Source of the DNA: Aphrocallistes beatrix
Lineage: Eukaryota > Porifera > Hexactinellida > Sceptrulophora > Aphrocallistidae
Assembly: GCA_963281255.1 (NCBI GenBank)
Contig: OY725490.1
Coordinates: forward strand, 2,976,001 to 3,040,000
Reading direction: 5' to 3'
Length of the DNA: 64,000 nucleotides
The notes under the pieces were generated by a model. That model searched no databases. It was not told the origin of the DNA and worked only from the letters and a program-made list of their open reading frames with translations. How positions within the stretch are numbered: the stretch's first letter is position 1; each line of letters opens with the position of its first letter. This document shows, one piece after another, positions 21,167 to 31,878 of this stretch. The position numbers were made by a program, and so were the translations under genes.

Positions 21167-21720
21167 TCTCTCTACCTCATTATTACGGTTGCATCTTATT
21201 TCAGTGTATTGTGACTCAACAAACCAGAATTCATGGAATTTGAAACTCGATATGAATTATTTGATAAATTGTAGAAAATATCTACATCATCTCTCATCAA
21301 TCGCTAGAAATTCAGGGATCTAATGAAGTCAACAGTCGAACTGTGTATTTAATGACTTATCGAGATAGTTTTCTGATTAAATTGAAGAATTTGTCGCGAA
21401 TCACTCGAGTGTATCAAAGTGAAATCGAATCCTTAACGTCGATCCGAGGAGGATTAACTCCTTGCAGATACGTAGAAAGGGGTGTTTAATGACCCCAGTA
21501 AAACACCCCTGTGCACTAGTGCTTGTCCTATTTCATTTTATTTTGTTACATTCTTCAAAATAAAGTTTTGTTGTCAACTACTTTCTCATGTAAAAATGTT
21601 GATTACTTTATGACGAACGCTTTCTTTTTAATCACACAATCGCCCATAGGAGTAGTTACTACGTCAATATATTATTATTAAACATGTTTCAGCTCCTCCA
21701 CCCATCAATATTTAGCTAGC
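21167..21720 (-). repeat. diverged NHL 5' flank, then unassigned
   Basis: 21240-21410 matches 24180-24340 (CGCTAGAAATTCAGGGATCTA, TATCGAGATAGTTTTCTGATTA). 21440-21720 contains no recognisable gene. Confidence 0.65.
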
Positions 21721-22122
21721 GCATATATTGTTATTATTACAATCAATATCCCATCATATTACAGGTGTAGGGAATTTATTATTATTGATCGAGTTACTTG
21801 TATACAGTCAATATAATAACTAACATTTCAATCGACACTAAGTTATCTCTAATTATCCATATTCTGTTAATAGTCCATCTTGCTCTTGAATTAATGGACA
21901 AAATAGGGAGAAATAATTTAAATAAGTCAATCTAGTTGTGCACTGTTTTCTAATAATACAACTGGGGTCACTTTACCAAGGGGGACAAGTAGAGAGAACA
22001 CTCGGTATCTTGATGGTTATGGAGAAATCAATACGTTAAGAGTATAGATATATACTACATAGATGAGTTACTGTGAAAGTACAACAAAATAACATAACAA
22101 AGAAGAGAAATCAAAATCCAGT
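21720..22122 (-). repeat. 3' flank of NHL gene C
   Basis: Inverted match of 17059-17445 and 12655-13085, directly abutting the stop codon of the NHL gene. Confidence 0.8.
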
Positions 22123-23352
22123 TTAAAAGAGTTGCAAACAATGTTCAGGATTCTTTGAAGCTACGATAATCCTGTCTTCAGAATCTAGTGCTATAGCCAT
22201 TGGATCTATGAATTCTCCTCTGCCTTCTCCTTTCTGACCGAACTTGTGTATGAGTTCTTCATTATTGGAGAATATTACTACACAATTAGCTGAAAAGTCA
22301 GTAAATAGAATATTGTTCTGATGATCAACATAGAAATTGACAGGAGCTTTGATAGTACTTTCTCCAATAGGAATAATCTCTTTCACAAGTTTATGTGAAT
22401 AATTATAGAAACTGATACAAGGACTTTTCGCTTTCAAAACTATAATTTCTTCAGAAGTGCAGTGAATTCTCAAAGGTCGGACATCAGTAGGAATAAATGA
22501 ATGGAATGTCAGATCCAAATTCAAACACTGAATTCGAAGATTTTCCGTATCACAAATGTAAATGAGTCTCTTGACAGATGTAGCAGAAATGCTTGAAGGA
22601 CTATTGAATTCAGTTTGTTTGCCACCTCTCCTCCCAACTGATTGCAAAAATTCACCTTCAGTAGAGTATACATTCAGAGTATTGCCTTTAAATTGTATAA
22701 CGAATAGTTTGTTCTCACTGATACACATACCAAATGGCTCATTCATCTTTTCACTAAATTTGAATAGAAATTCAAAAGATTTAGTAAAAACTTGCACAAT
22801 ATTAGCATCACCATCACTAATGTAAATGTTTTCTGTTTTGGGACAAATGGCGATTGAAGTCGGACAATGGAACACACCATCTGTTATCGTTCTTCCTTTC
22901 TGGAACTTACAAGCTGTCTTGACAGGTTCTCCTTTCTTCTTGTAGTCCAGTGCTGCTCTCACTCGAATCACTCCTGTCTCACTCAGCATTCTCTCCAGTT
23001 CTCCATCCCACTCAAACACGACACTCCCCAGTTTATCCTTAACTGTCTCCAGACCAATTTCTAACTCCTTCATACGGGCATCCAGTGGTGCTACACTCTG
23101 TTTTAAAGTTTCTTGATTCTCATTCCCTTTCATAATTGCTATTAGCTGTTCTTTAGAAGCAGTTATCTCTCGTATCTGTTCGGATACTCCCCCTCCCTTG
23201 TAACTCAATTCTAGCTGCTGCAGTTCTAATAACAGGTCTTCTTCTCTATCCACCAGCACCTGGTGAGCTCTGTGGAACTTCACACCTATCTCTTCACGTA
23301 CTCTCTCTACCTGTGTCAGGAATGAGTCTCCTGACAAGCTGGCACTAGCCAT
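22123..23352 (-). CDS. coiled-coil NHL beta-propeller protein C
   Basis: Intact 409-residue intronless gene with start ATG at 23352-23350, in the same context and leader as gene B (GCGTTTAGACAATGGCTAG). The coiled coil spans residues 10-125 and about six NHL blades follow (ENIYISDGDANIVQVF, LIYICDTENLRIQCL, NNILFTDFSANCVVIF, CLQLF at the end). It differs from B only by scattered substitutions and one residue in length. Such closeness between oppositely oriented copies suggests recent inverted duplication or gene conversion. As in B, no RING or B-box is present, and the partner bound by the propeller is unknown. Confidence 0.9.
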   Translation of the reverse strand: MASASLSGDSFLTQVERVREEIGVKFHRAHQVLVDREEDLLLELQQLELSYKGGGVSEQIREITASKEQLIAIMKGNENQETLKQSVAPLDARMKELEIGLETVKDKLGSVVFEWDGELERMLSETGVIRVRAALDYKKKGEPVKTACKFQKGRTITDGVFHCPTSIAICPKTENIYISDGDANIVQVFTKSFEFLFKFSEKMNEPFGMCISENKLFVIQFKGNTLNVYSTEGEFLQSVGRRGGKQTEFNSPSSISATSVKRLIYICDTENLRIQCLNLDLTFHSFIPTDVRPLRIHCTSEEIIVLKAKSPCISFYNYSHKLVKEIIPIGESTIKAPVNFYVDHQNNILFTDFSANCVVIFSNNEELIHKFGQKGEGRGEFIDPMAIALDSEDRIIVASKNPEHCLQLF

Positions 23353-23589
23353 TGTCTAAACGCTAAGTAAATACTATACTTGATAAAATATATACAAACT
23401 CTCATAGGCGTAGAATAGGGGGGGCAGGGGGGGCATTGCCCCTCCATGCCTTGGCCATGGGAGGGCGGCCATTACTAAAATCACACCCTTATTGGTTATC
23501 AAAGATTTATGTTGAAACTGAGAATAATTTATTTAATGTGGTTGAGTGACACTATTTTAAAAAGTGAAGAAATGAACTAGGAATAAAAT
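23353..23589. other. 5' leader of gene C and a G-rich repeat
   Basis: 23360-23400 contains the leader shared with gene B. 23404-23475 (CATAGGCGTAGAATAGGGGG ... GGGAGGGCGGCC) belongs to the G-rich CATAGGCG group. Nothing coding. Confidence 0.5.
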
Positions 23590-24420
23590 CCCTCTACAGA
23601 CGGGGTGGGGATGTGCTTACACATTCTTGGGTTGGTAATGCGTATATAGGTAATGTTGTGTTACCAACTCAGGAATTGTGCAAGCACACTCCCATCCCAT
23701 CTATGCGGACTTTTATTTATTAAATAATATATACACTATACCAGGGGCTCCCAACCTGGGGTCCATGGACCCCTTAGTGGTCCATAGGATTCGAAATAAG
23801 GTTGAAAACTGCTGCACTATACAGTATTCTAATTTTAAAGAATGACTAACATTTCAATGATTGAAAAAAGGTCTTCTTAAAGAGTAATCGAAGTAAGTAT
23901 TATTTGAATTCAATTGGTACGATTTGTCGATTTTTGATTCATGCATACTGAGATCAGTTTAGGTATTATCCGTATATTATCAGTAGTTTCATCAAGTACG
24001 TACATATTTATAGGTTTTGGCTATATTCTAGAATGCAATGCCTATATTTACAGTTTGATTACTAAGTATGAATATTCTAAGATCATTGTTCCTTAAGCAA
24101 ATTCTTACTGATACAGTTTCCAGGTGCACTCTTAATTAGTAACTTTTTGTATACGTAAACTGTGTACGTAAACTGTTTGAATCTTACCATTAATAGATAA
24201 ATTGTAAAAAATTTCTCCATCATCTCTCACAATCGCTCGAAATTCAGGGATTTACTAGTAATAAAGTTATCGATCGCACTGTGCATTTAACGACTTTCGA
24301 GATAGTTTTCTGATTAATTTCAGGAATTTGCTGCGAATCTATTACCCATAAGAGTAGTTATTTAATTATGGTATCTTAACAATTATTATATACTATCAAT
24401 ATACTATTATTCCAAGAAAT
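23590..24420 (-). repeat. NHL cassette 5' flank, right arm of inverted duplication
   Basis: Inverted counterpart of 13190-14030, including the short foldback element at 23595-23712. It carries one insertion absent from the left arm, the hAT MITE at 23742-23814. Confidence 0.85.
23742..23814 (+). mobile_element. 73-bp hAT MITE with 8-bp target duplication
   Basis: It begins CAGGGGCTCCCAACCTGGGG and ends GGTTGAAAACTGCTG, the style of hAT ends. The flanking octamer CACTATAC is present on both sides (23734-23741 and 23815-23822). The paralogous position in the left arm, near 13880, has no such insertion, which acts as an empty site. Confidence 0.85.
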
Positions 24421-24556
24421 AGTCATATATTAGTATTTTGAATTAATAACTGACTTTAGGAATACAAAAATATTTTTAATCAGGAAAAAATAGTTATTTT
24501 CGAACTTGACATTTTTGAAATCAGATTATTGGAGTCCCGGGTGAGGTATTAAAATT

Positions 24557-24840
24557 CCTTATTCGACAGTCGCTTAACTCTTAATCGACAGTCGCTTAAC
24601 TCTTAATCGACAGTCGCTTAACTCTTATTCGACAGTCGCTTAACTCTTATTCGACAGTCGCTTAACTCTTATTCGACCGTCGCATAACTCTTATTCGACC
24701 GTCGCTTAACTCTTATTCGACAGTCGCTTAACTCTTATTCGACAGTCGCTTAACTCTTATTCGACAGTCGCTTAACTCTTATTCGACAGCCGCTTAACTC
24801 GTATTCGACAGTCGCTTAACTCGTATTCGCAGTTGAACTT
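24557..24840 (+). repeat. left 22-bp tandem array
   Basis: Units read TCGACAGTCGCTTAACTCTTAT with occasional variants (TTAATCGAC, TTCGACCGTCG). It is continuous tandem repetition without spacers, so not a CRISPR. Confidence 0.9.
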
Positions 24841-26502
24841 CTATTAAACTACTGTATTAGGTTTCTAAAAATATTAGTAACTACATGGCTGAGAACAAAA
24901 ATTTTCTGATTTTAAAACCAACTAAAAAAGGAGAAAATCTATGGAGATGGAAGAGACTTTCTCATTATTCGAAAGTGTTGGCATTTCCAATAAAGAGCAA
25001 TGCACACAGTTGACAAATTATAATGAATCGATCGATTTTTATTATGAGGCAACATAATTTGAAATTTCACATGGCCTACAATATTCAGCTAAGCGAGGTT
25101 TTTTGACAACCTCAGGGTATTCAATGCCATCATAATCGATAGAATGAGTTTTCGAATCACCATTATAAACGTCATTTACTATGGTGTGCCGAAGATCTCG
25201 GATGCCAATCAATTTTACTTAACCCACTTCTCTCGTCCCAGGTACACCATATGCAAGGCCAGACATGATTCCTAGGCACAAAGAAGCTGCTTTGAGGTCG
25301 ACTGTGAAAGAGACATGGTATTCTTCTAACAAGCGTAAATCTGTTCATCCTTAAGCATAACTGACAAGTTGTGTTTCGTTTCAGGTGCACTTTTCATTTT
25401 GCAGACAAATGAAATTATAGACTTTCTCAATGAGAGCTTCTACATTACAGCATCTCACGATCCAAGTATCCATGTATTCTGGACTATATTTCTCTAACTA
25501 AATACATTCGAAGATATCACCGCACATTAAATGGCGTTCGTCATAATACTTCCATTGATGGACAGTGAACTCCAATTTTTCTAATGACTTGTGTTATAGC
25601 CTTAAAGCTGTTTATTAGACATAGAGTGGTCTGTCGACTTCAATTGTCAATTGTGTAATGGCTTAGTTGAAGCACACAACAAGATTCTCAAAACGTAATG
25701 TTTTTATTTCTTGAATTACCTCTTAATTTAGGGAGAACAGTCAGTCAATTGGAAAGAATTTCAAAATTTTAAAAATGCTTCATTTTGTGTAAAGAAGTTA
25801 TTAAATTTTTTCCGTGTATTCCGAATGGTCGGCCAGACAAAGCGATAAGTGATTTTTGGTCATAACTCTCCAGAAGATCTTTTGAGAAAATACAGTTTGC
25901 AGGTATTGCACACTACTTTGGGGTGGTTCTCTTCGAAGATATCGATTACTTCGAAGAACTGAGTAGTAATTTCATGTCTTTAAGACTGTTGTTTTTGATT
26001 CTTATTTTACCAACTTTGAAGCAACACTAACGACATATTTTATCTTTAGCAGATTCGTGTTTACTTATTTTGGGAAGGTTTAGGGAATGAAACAAATTTC
26101 TTGTTCAGTTTGTTAGTATGGCTATGGTAGAATCGATTTAACACTGAATCCATAAATTATGTTTATATATTCGTTTAATAGTGTGCAATAAATATAATAT
26201 GGCATTTTCTTTTGATATCTTCATTTAAGCACATTAGACAGCTTGTTTAAAATACTTGTACAAACAAGAACTCTACTATTTGAATGGTGATGATAATGTG
26301 AAATTTAATGTGTTGTCACATTTTCAGCAATTCTCTCGGGAATGTCAATTTATTCATAACAAAACTAGAATTTGAAATCAATTACAAAAAAATATTGCTT
26401 TAGTACAGATTCAGATTCGCCATAAAATTCTGAGTCATAAAATCAAAAAAATCTTATTGACCATATAATAGTAATCAAAAATTGGTTTAGTTACCTGTGA
26501 GT

Positions 26503-26948
26503 AGAGGTCGCAAGCCCGACCCGAGCCCGAAGCCCGATTGGGCTCGGGCCTCGGGCCATAGGCGCCAAGTGTGGGTACCAGGGGGCGCACCCCCAGGTTT
26601 GGAGCCTGTGGGGGGCCGTGGTGCTGGGCAATGGAGCAGTAGAGGAAGCTGTGGTATAGCAGGACTCCACACAAACTGATAGGTTACAACTAAACCCCAA
26701 AAATTATGTTAATTGAATCTAAATATATATCCCAATTACAATTTTCTTCCACTTTAGTCCGAGATTTTCTTTTCCCTAGGTAACAACAATAGCTGTATAT
26801 CGATATTTGAGCATCTAAGATTTTAAAAATTCCCCAGATCCCCCATTACCGTCGCTCGCTATTGGCCCACCCCCAGGTTTTATTCTAGTTTCCAAAACTT
26901 GGCGCCTATGCCTCGGACAGAGAATTCAGGCCCGTTGCGACCTCTACC
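26503..26948. mobile_element. hAT MITE inside the foldback-like element
   Basis: Left end TAGAGGTCGCAAGCCCG, right end CGGGCC(T)...TTGCGACCTCTA, flanked on both sides by CCTGTGAG, an 8-bp target duplication. The left end continues in a CCCGACCCGAGCCCG palindrome. A second element is inserted in it at about 26558-26915. Confidence 0.8.
26558..26915. mobile_element. nested CATAGGCGCCAAGT element
   Basis: Left CATAGGCGCCAAGT and right ACTTGGCGCCTATG are inverted ends, and CCTCGG occurs just outside both, consistent with a target duplication. The right half contains AAACCTGGGGGTGGG-type sequence in complement, shared with 7900-7975 and 37588-37755. Open frames on both strands here are GC-rich artefacts. 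Confidence 0.7.
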
Positions 26949-27084
26949 TGTGAGCTCAGTCAGTATTTTTACCATCAACGAAGTCAAAAATAAAATGTTC
27001 CAGCTAACTTTGAAATATTTTTTGATTGCTCGAAATAGTGATAACTCTGATAACAATTCAAATAAGAAATTTCCAGAGGGAATT

Positions 27085-27540
27085 AATCGACTGTCGAATA
27101 AGAGTTAAGCGACTGTCGAATAAGAGTTAAGCGACTGTCGATTAAGAGTTAAGCGACTCGAATAAGAGTTAAGCGACTGTCGAATAAGAGTTAAGCGACT
27201 GTCGATTAAGAGTTAAGCGACTCGAATAAGAGTTAAGCGACTGTCGATTAAGAGTTAAGCGACTGTCGAATAAGAGTTAAGCGGCTGTCGAATAAGAGTT
27301 AAGCGACTGTCGATTAAGAGTTAAGCGACTGTCGAATAAGAGTTAAGCGACTGTCGATTAAGAGTTAAGCGACTGTCGATTAAGAGTTAAGCGACTGTCG
27401 AATAAGAGTTAAGCGACTGTCGATTAAGAGTTAAGCGACTGTCGAATAAGAGTTAAGCGACTGTCGATTAAGAGTTAAGCGACTGTCGAATAAGAGTTAA
27501 GCGACTGTCGATTAAGAGTTAAGCGACTGTCGAATAAGGG
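27085..27540 (-). repeat. right 22-bp tandem array
   Basis: About 21 units of GAATAAGAGTTAAGCGACTGTC, the complement of the left array. Several units lack the CTGT tetranucleotide (GCGACTCGAATAAG). Confidence 0.9.
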
Positions 27541-27559
27541 TATTTAATATATGCCCGGG

Positions 27560-27829
27560 TATGTAATATTTCAAAAATTTTTATCAAAAATATTTTGTGT
27601 AATGAATAGTGTTAATTTCTAAACTAGAAGAGTGCTAGATTCCATAGACGCAAACCGATTTAAAGTTAAACTAAATTATCTTGGTCAAATCAACAAGTAA
27701 AATTTATTGTTGCAGAACTTTTGGCGCACCCTGTAGTTAGTAACTTACAAAGCGGGCTAAAAATATTTATGCGGGCTTCTTGCGGGCCGATTAATTTAGT
27801 TGCTGGCCGCGGTTACAAATTTAGGAAAC
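27560..27829. other. unassigned, one mariner-like end
   Basis: 27708-27738 (TTGTTGCAGAACTTTTGGCG, then CACCCTGTA) resembles the ends at 32929 and 61207. 27750-27810 is a GCGGGC-rich piece. No gene. Confidence 0.5.
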
Positions 27830-29135
27830 TAAGAACATATATCTAAAGGCCTAAAAGTAATATACAATCAATAACAGAGACTAAATGATTACATTTCCTA
27901 TAATTGTGGACTCTTGTTCCCTACAGTATTTTTGTAATAAAAAATGAGTTGTCCACACTATAAAATGCACAACTTCAGGCCTGCTTAGGACTTGCCTCTC
28001 TTTGTCCTAGTTTTTTCAGGTGATTGATGTGGCAGCCTAGTGCCTCCCAGTAGCTCTGCACGTAATGATACTTGACACCGAATTCCTTACAGGCTTGCTT
28101 GAGAATAGGCGTAATATGTCTGTAATGAGACTGTATCACTCCAGGGAATAGATGGTGCATAGTTTGATGGTTGAGAGAACCACTGAACACAGACCAGAAC
28201 CAGCTATCCGTTGCAAAGTCCTGGGTTGTAGCCACCTGCAGTTCAGCCCAATCCCGGTGCATCTTATTCTCTGTATCTGGTTGTGGCCACTCTACCTCAC
28301 TGATCACGTGCGAAGTTTGAATGAAGAGAGCCAGCCAGTAGCTCACTACGAACTCACCAATCAGGTTGCACATTACTCCCTTCCAAAACGGCATGTATAA
28401 GTAAAACAATGTGAACCTGTAATTGAAGTGCAAAAACTTTCCCACAAAGAATTGTATGAGCTGCGAATACGTTGGTATGGTTAGAGGCATAGTATTGCTG
28501 CTACAGTTTTTCAAGAAGATAAATTCTTGAACCCTGGTTTTCATGCCAAGAAAACAGTAGATAATAGGTCCATATACGTGTTGATATAGGTGAGGGGAGA
28601 TCCAGGACTGGCTGCGTTTAATACGCAAGGCATGTGAATGATCACGTTGTGTATAAGTATCAGGGTCCTTCCCATCGATATTAGTATAAGGGTGATGCCC
28701 AATGATATGTTGATGCACCCAAAAAAAGAAAGAAACACCCAAGAATAGATCATGCACTGATCCAAAAGCTCGCTACACCCAAGGTTTGTGTGTGAATGAG
28801 AAATGCGACGAGTCGTGAGTCAATGTGAGGGCAACCAATGCCAAATCAATTCTCCATATAACAGTGATGAAGATGCAGAGTGGGATGATTTCATGAATAT
28901 ATATTATACAGAACGGGAATAAAACCGCTAAACTGAGGAAAAACGCGTATCGTACAAACATTCATGGGTCGTACTTAGGGTCGATATTATTCTCTTTGAA
29001 ATACTTTTCAACTCTCTGTTTCAGGGTGCGGTAAAATTCACCGCGTGGAGGATGAACTGGATACTCACTGGATACGAGATCGCCAACATAGAACCTTTCT
29101 AGCATTTCGAATGCTTTGACACTGTGATAGGACGA
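27830..29135 (-). pseudogene. cytochrome b5/front-end desaturase, copy 2 (5'-truncated, broken)
   Basis: An inverted copy of the gene at 10600-11953, including about 140 bp of 3' flank. The stretch 28757-27975 is open, with the HQHIIGHH and NHQTMHHLFP boxes intact. HDSSH is in the preceding open piece (28961-28773). A TAG at 28775-28773 replaces a Trp codon of copy 1. A TGA at 28964-28962 lies at exactly the same codon as the TGA of copy 1. The b5 domain is cut off: similarity starts only at the second haem-ligand region (about 29133), where the gene joins a Tigger relic. The T-run that is one base short in copy 1 is full length here. Confidence 0.85.
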
Positions 29136-29136
29136 T

Positions 29137-29390
29137 GTAAAGTTATGGTTGTATGAAGTAATTTCCAGAATAAGCCTGCTTCATCTATTTTGAAGAAATC
29201 ATTTTCATGAAATCGCTCTAGAGTATAAGGGAAAAATTATTATACCATTCGTTAGTCATTTCATCTGTGACATCAGCCTCTTCGCCAATCATTCTTTTAC
29301 GAATGAAGTTTTTTCCAACGTTTAATCGAACCAATATTAATTTTGATCATATTGATTTTAGATAATGATTTCAGATAACCAATCAATTAT
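29137..29390 (-). mobile_element. pogo/Tigger-type transposase relic
   Basis: In minus orientation it reads IKINIGSIKRWKKLHS, then KRMIGEEADVTDEMTNEW, then, after a one-base frame change, FKIDEAGLFWKLLHTT. This is the end of the CENP-B-type HTH followed by the start of the DDE catalytic domain (the D of DEAGLFWKLL is the expected first catalytic Asp). It overlaps the 8469-9020 relic in the IKINI/KRWKK part. It runs straight into the truncated desaturase. Confidence 0.8.
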
Positions 29391-29789
29391 CAGCCTTTTA
29401 TAATGCCATTCACACGATTCTATTTCATATAAATGATTGAATACTACTATTTTGAGTCTATAATTTGATTGTTAACAACAATTAAAGTGTGTTATATGCT
29501 ACGATCAATCAATTCGATCATAAAATAACTTTTAACGACATGGACTGGAATTGATTATTTAAGTATGATAATCTTTAGCAATGTGAACTTTGTGTATTCA
29601 AATTGAGCTTACAATCAGGATTAGTAGACTTAATACGAAGTAAATCATATTTATCACGAAACAAAATTTCTGCTACAGTTCTGATTTCATAAATGTAACC
29701 GTAGACGAATGACAATCCAGCGTACTTAGTATAAAACAAGAAAGCGACGTATTGTTTCTCTAATATCCGCAAGCGCCCACTGGGGAAAT
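29391..29789. other. unassigned AT-rich stretch
   Basis: AT-rich with no open frame I can assign. Confidence 0.4.
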
Positions 29790-31277
29790 CTGCAGACACG
29801 TAGTGTCTGCAAGCCGCGCAGCGCAAGCAAGCGAAGCGCGCTTGAATAATTATATAATAATTATAAAATAATTATATAATAATTATCAAATAATTATCAA
29901 ATAATTATATAATAATTATATAATAATTATATAATAATTATAAAATAATTATATAATAATTATATAATAATTATAAAATAATTATATAATAATTATAAAA
30001 TAATTATATAATAATTATATAATAATTATATAATAATTATAAATAATTATATAATAATTATATAATAATTATATAATTATTATAAAATAATTATATAATA
30101 ATTATATAATTATTATAAAATAATTATATAATAATTATATAATAATTATAAAATAATTATAAAATAATTATATAATAATTATATAATTATTATATAATTA
30201 TTATAAAATAATTATGTAATAATTATATAATAATTATATAATAATTATAAAATAATTATATAATAATTATATAATAATTATATAATAATTATATAATAAT
30301 TATAAAATAATTATATAATAATTATATAATTATTATATAATAATTATATAATTATTATAAAATAATTATATAATAATTTTAAAATAATTATATAATAATG
30401 ATAAAATAATTATGTTGCAGTGTCAATTCGAAACTGGTGGATTCGCGAATATATTGAATATAGTTGGTGGATTCGCGAATACACGGGTGCAAATGCGAAA
30501 CCTTTTTATCTTAAATCTTATGGTTGATTTATATTTCTCATAGGAACAACTAGATTACAACAAAACTTTTAATCAAGATCAATGAATGTAAAACCTTTCT
30601 AAATCGTTTTCATGTAATCTTCAAGCATGATAAATTATTCTTACATTACAGACATCACTCCTCATGCTACTTAGGTCATTTCAAAAGTACTGATCACTAT
30701 TGATTTTTGACAGTTAGTGTATATCTAATGCTAAAAGATTCGGACAGGATTGGTAATAAAAAGATTATTTGCATATTTTTACACCTTTATATACATATTT
30801 TCACACCATTTGATGAATTTTGAAAATAATGCTAGAGACTAGCTTCCAACGGGTGACATGGGCTTTTCAGGTTTTGTAGATTTCGAGTATCATATTTTCA
30901 TATCTATATGATAAATTATTTGTTTACTTTTGTTTACAATAGATACATAAAGTAAACAAATCTCAAAAATATGCTAGAAACTTGCTTTCAACGGTTGATA
31001 TGGGGTTTTCAGAGGCGTAGGTTTCGAATATCATATTTTCGAGTAGATTTGAAAATTAATTTGTTTACTTTTGTTCACGATAGATACATAAAGTAAACAA
31101 ATTTAAAAAAATAGGCTAGATATTTTCGGATCGATATGAGAAATTTTTTGTTAACCTTTGTTTAAAATATTTATATGAAGTATAAAAAATCCCAGAATAG
31201 GTTAGATTGAGTATCTCTAGGCGCCCGCAGGGCGACTCTGCGGACACACAGTGTCCGCAAGCCGCGCAGCGCGCTTG
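29790..31277 (+). repeat. composite hairpin-ended repeat II
   Basis: The order is hairpin terminus (29768-29844), long ATAATTAT array (29846-30412), left half of the GTGGATTCGCGAATA foldback MITE (30425-30660), a spacer, a core-family start (AGATTATTTGCATATTT, about 30757), about three 141-bp core units, then a hairpin terminus (31218-31277). The element from 30757 to 31277 is a complete family member of about 520 bp. It has the same orientation and order as composite I. Confidence 0.7.
29846..30412 (+). repeat. long ATAATTAT array
   Basis: About 570 bp of ATAATTAT, ATAAAATAATTAT and ATAATTATTATA units. Local inversions of the unit (ATAATTATTAT) make the array self-complementary throughout. 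Confidence 0.95.
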
Positions 31278-31329
31278 TATCTTTAATATTCTAACAATAC
31301 TAAATTTATTATAATTAATGCCCTATTGA

Positions 31330-31430
31330 ATTGGTGTTATTTCACTAATCGGAACAAATTCACTGATCCGAACGATTTTTTCGAACATTGGAACAGAGCT
31401 GTTCGGATTACCGAGGGTGTACTGTAATAA
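31330..31430. mobile_element. pogo/Tigger-type terminal fragment
   Basis: The right end GGATTACCGAGGGTGTACTGTA reads, inverted, TACAGTACACCCTCGGTAAT, the classic form of Tigger ends with a TA target. Only one end and about 100 bp are visible. Confidence 0.6.
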
Positions 31431-31439
31431 GTTGCTGAT

Positions 31440-31785
31440 TCGACTACTAGGTGGTTACGAATTGTAGACGAAACTATGCACAAAACAACAAATATGGTTC
31501 AATTTCATAGAAAGTTCCTTCCAAATTTAGAATTATTCTTACAAATAATATACCACAGAAACATTCAAGGATGATTTGCCCGCTCAATTTAGTTCCAATT
31601 GGTACTAACACTGATATAACAGTTTCGATGTAGAATAGACAGATATATAAAGCTATATAGAATGATGATTGAATATATACGATTTGCTATTTGGAAGAAG
31701 TGAGTGAGTTTGACTGGAAGAAATTGCTAGTGTTAGTGTGTTACGCGAGGATAGGTTTGAGAGAGGAAATAAGAAGGAAATTCAA
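31440..31785 (+). repeat. orphan NHL cassette 5' flank (third copy, inverted)
   Basis: This matches the complement of 1740-2110 and 4785-5155, the region around the start of the tandem NHL copies. The start codon position here reads TTG instead of ATG, and homology stops at about 31785 soon after AGGATAGGTTT and GAGAGAGGAAATAAG. No NHL coding sequence follows, so it is a leader without a gene. Confidence 0.8.
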
Positions 31786-31878
31786 ATTATTTGGATAAGG
31801 AATACAAACATTAAGTAGCTAAGGGTATTACCAAAATGTAGAGAGACTATGTAGTTAGAAATAAAATCAGTATTGTTT

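Larger units (their letters stand above)
24536..27559. mobile_element. foldback-like element with inverted 22-bp arrays
   Basis: The outer ends are CCCGGGTGAGGTATTAAAA (left) and, inverted, CCCGGGCATATATTAAATA (right). Inside each end is an array of a 22-bp unit (TTATTCGACAGTCGCTTAAC), about 13 units on the left (24557-24840) and about 21 on the right (27085-27540) in opposite orientation. The 2.2-kb middle has no intact gene; short open pieces near 24884-25012 (plus) and 25080-25390 (minus) could be remains of one. Long inverted ends built of tandem repeats are the hallmark of Drosophila foldback/Galileo elements. Membership of that group is inference. No target duplication was readable. Confidence 0.65.

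Noticed and set aside
22867-23064. Repeated frames opposite the NHL genes (HSNHSCLTQHSLQF)
   Set aside because: They occur antisense to every paralogue and reflect conservation of the coding strand.
24557-24840. Regular short repeats reminiscent of a CRISPR array
   Set aside because: Units of 22 bp are directly adjacent with no spacers, a mirror array exists at 27085-27540, and the DNA is eukaryotic.
25600-25700. A short NGLVEAHNKILK-like word suggestive of an integrase
   Set aside because: Isolated match in one frame with stops around it and no neighbouring domain; too weak to call.
26435-26700. Pro-rich frames on both strands
   Set aside because: They lie within GC-rich hAT and CATAGGCG MITE ends.
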